In this document: positions 1 to 6,520 of the stretch, in pieces
Position numbering within the stretch: the first letter of the stretch is position 1
Layout of the letters: every line of letters begins with the position of its first letter
Source of the DNA: an uncultured Alphaproteobacteria bacterium
GTDB lineage: Bacteria > Pseudomonadota > Alphaproteobacteria > Thalassobaculales > Thalassobaculaceae
Length of the DNA: 6,676 nucleotides
Direction: 5' to 3'
Assembly (NCBI GenBank): GCA_938028645.1
Contig: CALIMD010000253.1
Span: 1 to 6,676, forward strand
The notes under the pieces: generated by a model
The model's input: only the letters and a program-made list of their open reading frames with translations
What the model was told of the DNA's origin: nothing
Databases searched by the model: none
Program-made: the position numbers and the translations under genes

Positions 1-435
1 GGTGCAACGGCAAAGGTGCCCTGTCAATATATCCTTTATTCGTTGCTCGTCAGCGTCAGGTTCTTCCTCTATCAATTGCGTTAATGACATTAGAATTCCA
101 GGCGTGCAGAAGCCGCATTGAAGGGCATGATGCTTTCGAAAGGCTTTTTGTAAACTGTTTAGGCTCTGATTACTTCCAAGAGATTCTACAGTTTCAACTG
201 TCTTCCCACTCATTTGCACAGCGTAAAGTAGGCATGACCGAGTAGCTTTTCCCTCAATGCGAATTGTACAGGCTCCACATACTCCATGCTCACAACCAAC
301 ATGTGTTCCTGTAAGCCCCAAATCATGCCGCAGAAAGTCGACGAGTAAACGCCTCGGCTCTGCCATTCCCTTCACGAGCTTACCATTCAAATAGAATTTA
401 ATTTCAGTTTTTGAGTCTGCTTTAAGATACTGCAT
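1..435 (-). CDS. Mo-hydroxylase small subunit, 2x[2Fe-2S] (CoxS/XdhC-type), partial at left edge
   Basis: This is the electron-transfer subunit of a molybdenum hydroxylase, passing electrons from the Mo centre to FAD through two [2Fe-2S] clusters in the cytoplasm. Translating the minus strand from the ATG at 435-433 gives 145 open codons to the window edge. The N-terminal plant-ferredoxin-like cluster is bound by C48, C53, C56 and C68 (GCEHGVCGACT, then RSC). The C-terminal helical domain carries CGFCTPG (C107, C110) and HLCRC (C142, C144). All eight ligands are therefore present, and only about 10-20 C-terminal residues should be missing compared with the usual 150-165 aa. The start is supported by GAGG six bases upstream of the ATG. 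It overlaps the end of the medium-subunit gene by 14 nt, which suggests translational coupling. The family assignment is essentially certain; the substrate cannot be told from this subunit. Confidence 0.95.
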   Translation of the reverse strand, partial: MQYLKADSKTEIKFYLNGKLVKGMAEPRRLLVDFLRHDLGLTGTHVGCEHGVCGACTIRIEGKATRSCLLYAVQMSGKTVETVESLGSNQSLNSLQKAFRKHHALQCGFCTPGILMSLTQLIEEEPDADEQRIKDILTGHLCRCT

Positions 436-1246
436 TGAGTACCTCATTGATAACATCTTTACCTAAATGTCGAACTAGATTGCGACGATACTTTGCTGTC
501 GCATGGACGTCATCAGAACCCTCCAATTCCCATGCAAACGCGTTCAGTAATTCGTTAGGTTCTTGGGTTTCCTTGTGTGAAAAGTGTTTGGTCGTGGGCA
601 CATCTGCTACTCCTGCCACTCCCAATAACACTCCGTCCTTTGTGCCGGCAGCAGCTACTGCAGTAATGGCGAAATCGCCACGACGAGGTCCTACTTCTTT
701 AAAGCCAAAAGCACTATCTGTTGCAGCAATAGGAATATGCACCGCAGTTATCATCTCGTTATCTTTCAGCGATGTTTGCATAGGGCCTATTTGGAATTCA
801 GTGGTTTTGATTTTTCGAGATCCATTTTTACTTCGCGCTAAAATTGACCCTTCCAACACAGCTAAAGCTAAAGGTAATTCGGAACTAGGGTCTGAGTGGG
901 CTATCGAGCCACAAATTGTTCCGCGCTGCCGAGTTTGATAATGACCAACCCACGGGAGTACTTTTTCTAAGAGGGGTTGTTGATGCAATTGATCCCAGGC
1001 TAGAAGTTCCGCTTGTGTGATAGCCGCTCCGACTTGAATCGTTTGATTTTGTATAGTTATCGTTTTCAATTCACTTAAATCCGAAATATCAATTAAAACA
1101 GTCGGTTGCACTAAACGCATATTTAACATCGCGGCTAATGATTGGCCGCCCGCTAAAATCCTCGCATTCGATTTTTCTGTATCCAGTAAGTTTAATGCTT
1201 CATCGACTGTATCCGGTTTTGAATAATCAAAGGAAGGAGGTTTCAA
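422..1246 (-). CDS. Mo-hydroxylase medium subunit, FAD-binding (CoxM/CutM family)
   Basis: This is the FAD-binding subunit (274 aa, slightly short for the usual 280-290) that receives electrons from the [2Fe-2S] subunit and passes them to the final acceptor. Two flavin-binding signatures are visible: LAGGQSL at residues 31-37, and TICGSIAHSDPSSE at 110-123, matching the family T-x-GGS-x-x-H-x-DP pattern with Cys in place of the first Gly. The C-terminal CO dehydrogenase flavoprotein domain shows GPRRGDFAITAVAA (186-199) and the typical end motif D-x-HATAKYRRNL (246-257). The start codon is TTG at 1246-1244. An in-frame TAG lies two codons upstream, and the first internal ATG (residue 43) would remove AGGQS, so TTG is the only sensible start nearby. 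It overlaps the large-subunit stop as TTGA, and the Shine-Dalgarno match is weak, so re-initiation after the large subunit is likely. The substrate is unknown. Confidence 0.93.
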   Translation of the reverse strand: MKPPSFDYSKPDTVDEALNLLDTEKSNARILAGGQSLAAMLNMRLVQPTVLIDISDLSELKTITIQNQTIQVGAAITQAELLAWDQLHQQPLLEKVLPWVGHYQTRQRGTICGSIAHSDPSSELPLALAVLEGSILARSKNGSRKIKTTEFQIGPMQTSLKDNEMITAVHIPIAATDSAFGFKEVGPRRGDFAITAVAAAGTKDGVLLGVAGVADVPTTKHFSHKETQEPNELLNAFAWELEGSDDVHATAKYRRNLVRHLGKDVINEVLNAVS

Positions 1247-4182
1247 TTTCTAATTCCAAGCCATCTAAAAAGTTTAAACAAAATACCGTTCGGAGGGCTA
1301 TCTCGTAATCCATAAACAAAATTATTTATGGTTTGCTCTATTAACTTTCTTACGACACCCTCGAGTAATCTCGCGCCAACGGCGGCTATTTTCCCATTTA
1401 TAGTTATGGAATAACTATAGTCTACTTTGACCTCTTTATCATTTGGCTCAAGTTTAATTCGCCCAGTACCAGTGGCTATTCCTAATGCCCCACTGGCTGT
1501 TCCATTTAATGACAGGCTTCTGTGTTCAACTAAGTCACTAAAATGAAAGTCTGCTGTGAAATTTCCAGCTATTGGACCGACACCTATCTTCGCTTCTGCA
1601 TTAAAAGAGAAAGGTGCTGTCCTTATCAAAGATTTGCAACCGGGTATTAACGAAATTAACTCGTCGGGATTTAATATAGATGCCCATATTTTTTCAGGCG
1701 TTGCCTTGATAATTGTATATCCGCCGCTGTTAAGACTGTAACCCTCGTTTCTTTCAGTTTTTTTTGCCGCCTCCATATATGCTGGTGGAGCCGGTTCTTC
1801 ATTGTCCAATATTTTATGCACCTTGGATCGGGTGAGGGGAAGCGTATACACTTCTGTACCAATGGCATCAGAAATCGCGTTGGCGATGCATACCGGCGTA
1901 GACATACAGTTGCCCTCACCGAGACCCTTGGCTCCAGTTGGTGTCAGAGGACTAGGATGTTCGTCATGTAGAATCAGTAATTCCGGCATATCGGTAGCAT
2001 AAGGTGGGCAATAATCTGCAAACGTTCCTGTTTCAAAAGCTCCATCGGCGGAGTAGGACAGTTGTTCCAAAAGCGCCGCTCCGATGCCTTGTGCGAACGC
2101 ACCCTTGATTTGACCATCAGCGAGTTTCGGGTTCAAAACTTTACCAGCATCATGCATCGTAACGTATTTATCAATTCTTACTGAACCGTCTTTTGGATTA
2201 ACCTCTACACCGCAAAAATCAAAAATAAACCCATACGTTCCAGACGAATTAATCCGGTCCATCTGGTCTGGTTCTGACAATTCAGGAAGCGTCCAGAAAG
2301 CTGTTTCCGAAAGGCCACTGCCAGCACCTTCAGGTATGGATAAAGGTGACCAATGAGCTTTAGATGCGACCCTATTAAGAGGAATGGTATTATTTGTATT
2401 TATTGTAGATCTTGCTACATTATCTTTCAATTCAACATGATCGGGTGTGGTGTTTAAATCGGCCGCAGCTATGATCTTTAAACGTTTTGCTATGCGTTTG
2501 GATGCTATTTTGGCAGCACCTGTAACAGCTCCAGAAAAACGGCTAGAATAATTTCCCGAGGCTATTGACCACGAATCTTTAACGGTATCATGATCAGTAA
2601 TTACCATTATTTTTTTATGATCAATCCCTAATTCATCAGCAACAACCTGGGCTAATACAGTCCTGTGCCCCTGTCCTTGTGGCACGGAAGATACATTAAC
2701 TGTGACCGACCCGGATGGATCAAATGCTACAGTAGCAGATGCCAAAGCGCCATTTTTTGCTCCTGATTTTTCTCTCTCTTCGGGTGTTAATAATGTCGTT
2801 ATGTATCCCATATTTGAAATAGACGGCTCCACAATTATTGAATAGCCGATTCCGTAGAGACGACCAGATTTCCTGGCATTGTCTCTCTGTTGCTTCAAAT
2901 ACTCTAAATTCCCGTCCGCTTCCGCTCTCAACACTGATGACAAATAGTTACCACTATCTAATACCGCTCCTGGCGCGGTTTTGTATGGCATCGCTGTTGC
3001 GGGGATAAGATTACGTTTTCTTATCTCTAAAGGATCTAGGCTCATCTTTTCTGCCGCCACATCTACTAGCCGTTCTAGAGCAAAATATACTTGAGGTCCT
3101 CCAAATCCTCGCATTAGTCCCGTTGGGGTCTTATTCGTCACGGCAACACGATTATGAATTTTTACATTTCGTATTGCGTAGGCACCTGTCATATTTCCAT
3201 GCATACGGTAAATTGTGGCGGGTTCGGGAGCCCGTAGATAGGCACCGCAGTCTTCTAGTTGATCGTAGTCAAGAGCCGTAATAATTCCCTTTTTATTGAG
3301 TGCGGCTTTTATAGTTGTTACTCGATTAGTCGAAGAGGTGGATGCGGTTAAATGCTCTAATCTGTCCTCCACCCATTTTATTGGTTTTCCTGATACCTTT
3401 GCGGCAATACTAATGGCTACTACATAGGGAAAAATTGCTTGCTTTACACCAAACGATCCGCCGGAATCAGGAGGGGTTTTTAACCTTAATCTATTACCTT
3501 CAACACAAAGTGACCGTGCCATAACAGGGTGGAGCGTGTATGGACCCTGGAAATTGGCAGTCACGTCGTAAGCTTCATCGCCTGGTCTGTATTTAGCCAA
3601 AACAACGAAGGTTTCTATCGGAGTACAGGAGTTACGAGGATAATCGATAGTCGTTTCTACAATCTTATAGGCGTTTTCAAAAGCTTCGTCTGGATCGCCA
3701 TATTTAAACCAACGCTCGTGCAATATATTGGATCCAACGGCATGATGGAGTAGTGGAGCATTTGATTTTGCTGCTTCTTGGGGATCTATAACGGCTTGAC
3801 ACAGGTCGTATTTGACATCGATAAGTTCCAGAGCATCTTCCGCAAGGTATCTATTTTCAGCGACAACAATGGCTACGGGTTCGCCTACGTATCGAACAGT
3901 ATCGGTAGCAAGTGCATACTGAGGGGCATCTACTTTTACTCCAGAAATAAAAGGCTTTGTGAGACTTAAAATGTCTTTGCCTGTTATAACGGTTATAATG
4001 CCCGGTAAGGCCTCTGCTTTTTCTTTATCTATATTTCGAATGTTAGCGTGTGCGATGGGCGATCGAAGAAACGCGGCATAACAACAACCAATAGGCTCTG
4101 CCATATCATCGGCAAATTGGCCCTCCCCTCTAAGAAGTGCAGGGTCTTCAACTCTTTCTATCGATTGTCCAACATTTTTCAT
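1243..4182 (-). CDS. Mo-hydroxylase large subunit (molybdopterin cytosine dinucleotide type) fused to a C-terminal CoxG-like SRPBCC domain
   Basis: This is the catalytic subunit of a xanthine dehydrogenase/CO dehydrogenase-superfamily hydroxylase, 979 aa against roughly 770-810 for a normal CoxL-type subunit. Residues 1-130 form the N-terminal hammerhead domain (GQSIERVEDPALLRGEG). The Mo-cofactor-binding region follows, with GGSFGVKQ (241-248), the active-site loop GLMRGFGGPQ (355-364; R358 aligns with the substrate-binding Arg of xanthine dehydrogenase), PQGQGH (501-506) and GAKGLGEGN (750-758), where E756 is the expected catalytic glutamate. The form-I CO dehydrogenase AYRCSFR loop is absent, so CO oxidation is unlikely. 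After a linker (about 795-817), residues 818-958 look like CoxG: PEKIWASILNP, IPGCKSL, GTGRIKLEP and a final helix with GARLLEGVVRKL. CoxG is normally a separate protein linked to membrane attachment or quinone handling in CO dehydrogenases. The ATG at 4182 fits the family N-terminus; an in-frame TAA lies upstream, and the ribosome-binding site is weak. The substrate is unknown. Confidence 0.94.
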   Translation of the reverse strand: MKNVGQSIERVEDPALLRGEGQFADDMAEPIGCCYAAFLRSPIAHANIRNIDKEKAEALPGIITVITGKDILSLTKPFISGVKVDAPQYALATDTVRYVGEPVAIVVAENRYLAEDALELIDVKYDLCQAVIDPQEAAKSNAPLLHHAVGSNILHERWFKYGDPDEAFENAYKIVETTIDYPRNSCTPIETFVVLAKYRPGDEAYDVTANFQGPYTLHPVMARSLCVEGNRLRLKTPPDSGGSFGVKQAIFPYVVAISIAAKVSGKPIKWVEDRLEHLTASTSSTNRVTTIKAALNKKGIITALDYDQLEDCGAYLRAPEPATIYRMHGNMTGAYAIRNVKIHNRVAVTNKTPTGLMRGFGGPQVYFALERLVDVAAEKMSLDPLEIRKRNLIPATAMPYKTAPGAVLDSGNYLSSVLRAEADGNLEYLKQQRDNARKSGRLYGIGYSIIVEPSISNMGYITTLLTPEEREKSGAKNGALASATVAFDPSGSVTVNVSSVPQGQGHRTVLAQVVADELGIDHKKIMVITDHDTVKDSWSIASGNYSSRFSGAVTGAAKIASKRIAKRLKIIAAADLNTTPDHVELKDNVARSTINTNNTIPLNRVASKAHWSPLSIPEGAGSGLSETAFWTLPELSEPDQMDRINSSGTYGFIFDFCGVEVNPKDGSVRIDKYVTMHDAGKVLNPKLADGQIKGAFAQGIGAALLEQLSYSADGAFETGTFADYCPPYATDMPELLILHDEHPSPLTPTGAKGLGEGNCMSTPVCIANAISDAIGTEVYTLPLTRSKVHKILDNEEPAPPAYMEAAKKTERNEGYSLNSGGYTIIKATPEKIWASILNPDELISLIPGCKSLIRTAPFSFNAEAKIGVGPIAGNFTADFHFSDLVEHRSLSLNGTASGALGIATGTGRIKLEPNDKEVKVDYSYSITINGKIAAVGARLLEGVVRKLIEQTINNFVYGLRDSPPNGILFKLFRWLGIRN

Positions 4183-4194
4183 GTCTATATTCGT

Positions 4195-4229
4195 GCCAAG
4201 TTAAGTTGAATTAAGCAAGTTTTCTTGGC
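4195..4229. repeat. Inverted repeat GCCAAG-N23-CTTGGC upstream of the Mo-hydroxylase genes
   Basis: GCCAAG (4195-4200) and CTTGGC (4224-4229) are perfect complements separated by 23 bases. On the minus strand they lie 13 to 47 bases before the large-subunit ATG. They could be widely spaced regulator half-sites or form a hairpin in the 5' leader. Six-base arms with a long spacer can occur by chance, so this is a weak call. Confidence 0.25.
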
Positions 4230-4291
4230 GAGAAGTGGGTTAAATTTATTTAAATTTGATGGATGTGATAATTTCTACTTCCTTAGAACCC

Positions 4292-4310
4292 AATCGAGAT
4301 TTACTCGATT
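4292..4310. promoter_or_regulatory. Perfect 7-5-7 inverted repeat, candidate operator
   Basis: AATCGAG and CTCGATT are exact reverse complements separated by ATTTA, giving a 19-bp site of the size and symmetry bound by dimeric helix-turn-helix repressors. It is centred 68 bases upstream of the dehydratase-like ATG and about 119 bases from the Mo-hydroxylase large-subunit ATG. That would suit regulation of the plus-strand operon and perhaps both. A terminator is unlikely because no gene reads into it. The regulator family is not known. Confidence 0.5.
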
Positions 4311-4354
4311 TAGTTATTTTTAAAAGTTATTGTTAATGACTAAGCTAATTTTTC

Positions 4355-4360
4355 GGAAGG
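4355..4360 (+). promoter_or_regulatory. Ribosome-binding site that decides the start of the dehydratase-like gene
   Basis: GGAAGG lies eight bases before the ATG at 4369. The same frame is open further upstream, with a TTG at 4330 and an ATG at 4336, but these have no comparable ribosome-binding site. Family proteins also start close to the segment GIFPIVPTPF, so the ATG at 4369 is preferred. Confidence 0.75.
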
Positions 4361-4368
4361 TTGAGCCA

Positions 4369-5286
4369 ATGCACGATGTTTATCGCGGGATTTTCCCAAT
4401 AGTTCCAACCCCGTTTAACGAAGATGGATCTTTGGACTTGGATGGTCAAAGGCGTGTTATTGATTGCATGATCGACCAAGGAATAGACGGCTTGTGTATT
4501 CTGGCAAATTATTCTGAACAATTTTTACTGTCTGATTCTGAGCGAGAGTTACTTCAAACTGTCTGTCTTGAGCATACCAACGGGAGGACGCCTGTAATCG
4601 CAACTTGTAGCCATTTTAGCACCCAGATTGCTGTTGAAAGATGCCAAAATGCTGAGAAGCAGGGAGCTTCAATGGTAATGATGATGGCGCCTTACCATGG
4701 GGCATTATTAAAGGCAAGTGAGGAGGGTGTTTATCAGCATTTTGAAGCCCTTGCTAATGCCATTGATATTCCTATCATGATACAGGATGCTCCCTTGAGT
4801 GGTGTTACGTTGCCAGTATCTTTATTGGCTAAAATAGCCAAAGATTTTACTAATGTGTCATATTTTAAGATTGAAACACCGGGAACGGCGGAGAAACTCA
4901 AAGCATTATTAGGGGCAGCAAAAGATTATATTGATGGGCCATTTGATGGCGAGGAGGGCATCACCTTATTGGCCGATCTTGAGGCTGGTGCAACTGGCAC
5001 AATGACAAGCGCACTCGCCTGTGAACAAATTCGTCCGATAGTATTCGATTATTTGGATGGTCATATGGATAAAGCAGAGGAGCAGTATCAACGCCTCCTA
5101 CCTTTGATTAATTTAGAAAATCGCCAATGTGGACTGAGAGCATGCAAAGTAATAATGAAGCAGGGTGGCGTAATTAAGTCTGATGCCGTTCGTCACCCAT
5201 TAGAAGCGTTGCCAGAACTGGCTCGGAAAAAGTTGCTTAAACTGTCCAAAGATTTAGATTTAATCGCTTTGAGATGGGGAAAATAA
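4369..5286 (+). CDS. DHDPS/NAL-superfamily protein, probable L-2-keto-3-deoxyarabonate dehydratase-like enzyme
   Basis: This is a class-I (Schiff-base) aldolase/dehydratase barrel of 305 aa, the normal family length. The substrate-loop sequence CILANYSEQFLL (43-54) replaces the GTTGE motif of true dihydrodipicolinate synthase. IMIQDAP (136-142) replaces the YNVP segment containing the DapA catalytic Tyr, and YFKIETPG (165-172) supplies the Schiff-base lysine K167. GPFDGEEGITLLADLEAGATG (positions 190-210), RQCG (252-255) and the terminal LRWGK complete the pattern. From memory, this set closely matches the Azospirillum brasilense L-2-keto-3-deoxyarabonate dehydratase, which makes alpha-ketoglutarate semialdehyde. 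No other arabinose-pathway gene is visible, so the true substrate may be a related 2-keto-3-deoxy acid. It is the first gene of the plus-strand operon, preceded by the candidate operator at 4292-4310. The family is certain; the exact reaction is not. Confidence 0.9.
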   Translation: MHDVYRGIFPIVPTPFNEDGSLDLDGQRRVIDCMIDQGIDGLCILANYSEQFLLSDSERELLQTVCLEHTNGRTPVIATCSHFSTQIAVERCQNAEKQGASMVMMMAPYHGALLKASEEGVYQHFEALANAIDIPIMIQDAPLSGVTLPVSLLAKIAKDFTNVSYFKIETPGTAEKLKALLGAAKDYIDGPFDGEEGITLLADLEAGATGTMTSALACEQIRPIVFDYLDGHMDKAEEQYQRLLPLINLENRQCGLRACKVIMKQGGVIKSDAVRHPLEALPELARKKLLKLSKDLDLIALRWGK

Positions 5287-5313
5287 AAAATCAACCGGAT
5301 AAGAAACTGAGTA

Positions 5314-6480
5314 ATGATCGAGCATAAAAAACGAATACTTACTACTCATGCGGGAAGCTTGCCGCGTCCTTTATCATTAGTTGAATTGTATGCCAAGCGA
5401 GCAAAGGGCGAGCTTATAAATTCAGATATACTAAATAAAGAAAGCGAGGCAGCAACGCATTGGGTAATTGAGCAACAGGCTAAAATTGGTATTGATATCC
5501 CAAGTAATGGCGAGCAGATGCGTGAGGCATTTTTCCTTTATCTACAGCATCGAATGAATGGATTTGGGGGACGTTGGTCTCGTCCCCCTGGCAGCGAATT
5601 GAAAGATTATCCTGAATTCGCCGCAGCACGGAAAATTGCGCTAGAGAAAATAACCGCAGTTAGTAATTTTGAACCTCCTATGGCAATTGCTCCCATCGTC
5701 TATACAGGCGCCTCCGAAAATTCTACGGAAATTAAACTTTTCCAAACTGCTTTAACTCCCTATGAGAATAGATTCACAGACACGTTTATAACCGCACCAT
5801 CTCCTGGCATCGTCGCCACAGCCATAAAAAATAATTACTACTCGGATGATGATGAATATCTTGATGCCTTAGCAGATGCTATGAAAGTTGAATATAAGTC
5901 GGCAGTTGATGCAGGGTTTATTCTTCAGATTGATGCTCCCGATTTAGGATTGGAACGGCATACCCTTTTCCACGACAGACCGCTGCGTGATTTTATCTGT
6001 TTTGTTGATAAGGTCGTTGTGAGAATTAATAAAATGCTCGAAGGATTACCTCGAGACAGAGTTCGCTTACATGTTTGCTACGGCAATTATGAATCACCAC
6101 ACGATAAAGATGTGCCGCTTGAGTATATATTGCCAAGCTTGTTAGAGGCTAACGTTGGGGGGTTTCTGTTTCCTTTTGCTAACTCTCGGCATCAGCATGA
6201 AATAAAATTATTTAAAGACCATAAAATAGATAAGGATCAATATTTAATTGTTGGGGCTATAGATACACTGTCGGCCTTTGTGGAGCACCCGGAAGTTATA
6301 GCAGACCGCTTGGAATTGGCTGCAGAAATATTGGGAAACCCTACCCAAGTGGTGGCTGGAACAGATTGTGGTTTTGATACTTCAGCGGGAATGGGACGGC
6401 TCACATCTGATGTGGTTTGGTCTAAATTATCGGCGTTGAGAGATGGAGCGGCGATCGCCAGTAGTCGACTATTTGTATAA
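5314..6480 (+). CDS. Cobalamin-independent methionine synthase C-terminal-like (MetE-like/UROD-superfamily) methyl or alkyl transferase
   Basis: This 388-aa protein corresponds to the catalytic barrel of MetE without its N-terminal half. Relatives with this architecture include archaeal and short bacterial MetE-like proteins and epoxyalkane:coenzyme M transferase. The N-terminus has the family signature TTHAGSLPRP (10-19). Zinc ligands are visible as H253-x-C255 (LHVCYGNYESPH) and C352 (AGTDCGFD), and EHPEVIADR (324-332) is also typical. The segment FLFPFANSRHQHE (284-296) carries Pro287 where relatives usually show Glu (FEAANPRH), a position probably matching the fourth zinc-proximal ligand. 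The ATG at 5314 follows the upstream stop by 27 nt, with a modest GGATAAG ahead. Its place in a catabolic operon suggests demethylation or transfer of a carbon group from a substrate rather than methionine synthesis; that is inference. Confidence 0.87.
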   Translation: MIEHKKRILTTHAGSLPRPLSLVELYAKRAKGELINSDILNKESEAATHWVIEQQAKIGIDIPSNGEQMREAFFLYLQHRMNGFGGRWSRPPGSELKDYPEFAAARKIALEKITAVSNFEPPMAIAPIVYTGASENSTEIKLFQTALTPYENRFTDTFITAPSPGIVATAIKNNYYSDDDEYLDALADAMKVEYKSAVDAGFILQIDAPDLGLERHTLFHDRPLRDFICFVDKVVVRINKMLEGLPRDRVRLHVCYGNYESPHDKDVPLEYILPSLLEANVGGFLFPFANSRHQHEIKLFKDHKIDKDQYLIVGAIDTLSAFVEHPEVIADRLELAAEILGNPTQVVAGTDCGFDTSAGMGRLTSDVVWSKLSALRDGAAIASSRLFV

Positions 6481-6520
6481 TGTGGTTTGTAACAAATCTT
6501 GAGAAATGGGGTGATAATTG

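Larger units (their letters stand above)
4183..4368. promoter_or_regulatory. Divergent intergenic control region
   Basis: This AT-rich stretch separates the two divergent start codons and must hold the promoters of both operons, unless they are transcribed from further away. It contains a perfect inverted repeat at 4292-4310 and an inverted GCCAAG/CTTGGC pair at 4195-4229. It also holds the octamer TTAAATTT twice (4240-4247 and 4250-4257), spaced one helical turn apart. I could not find a -35/-10 pair on either strand good enough to call a sigma-70 promoter. No short coding gene stands out. Shared control of both gene groups by one regulator is an inference from this arrangement; no regulator gene lies in the window. 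Confidence 0.6.

Noticed and set aside
435..938. Plus-strand open frame of 167 codons
   Set aside because: It lies entirely antisense to the FAD-subunit gene, whose conserved motifs are clear, and its translation shows no recognisable domain.
3529..3969. Short plus-strand open frames inside the large-subunit gene
   Set aside because: They are antisense to well-conserved parts of the Mo-hydroxylase and lack good ribosome-binding sites and recognisable motifs.
1..4182. Calling the minus-strand genes an aerobic CO dehydrogenase (coxSML)
   Set aside because: The large subunit lacks the AYRCSFR active-site loop of form-I CO dehydrogenase, and the gene order is L-M-S rather than the M-S-L order of cox operons. 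The cox symbols are therefore not used.
4292..4320. Rho-independent terminator made by the inverted repeat and the following T-rich run
   Set aside because: Both flanking genes are transcribed away from this site, so no transcript should end here; the stem is short and not GC-rich.
4369..5286. Annotation as dihydrodipicolinate synthase (dapA)
   Set aside because: The GTTGE and YNVP segments of DapA are replaced by NYSEQ and QDAP; the protein fits the keto-deoxyarabonate dehydratase branch better.
5314..6480. Annotation as full methionine synthase (metE)
   Set aside because: At 388 aa it lacks the N-terminal half of canonical MetE, and it sits in a catabolic context.
6486..6496. Small palindrome TTTGT-A-ACAAA after the MetE-like stop
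   Set aside because: A 5-bp AT-rich stem with a one-base loop and no following T run is not a terminator and is likely to be chance.
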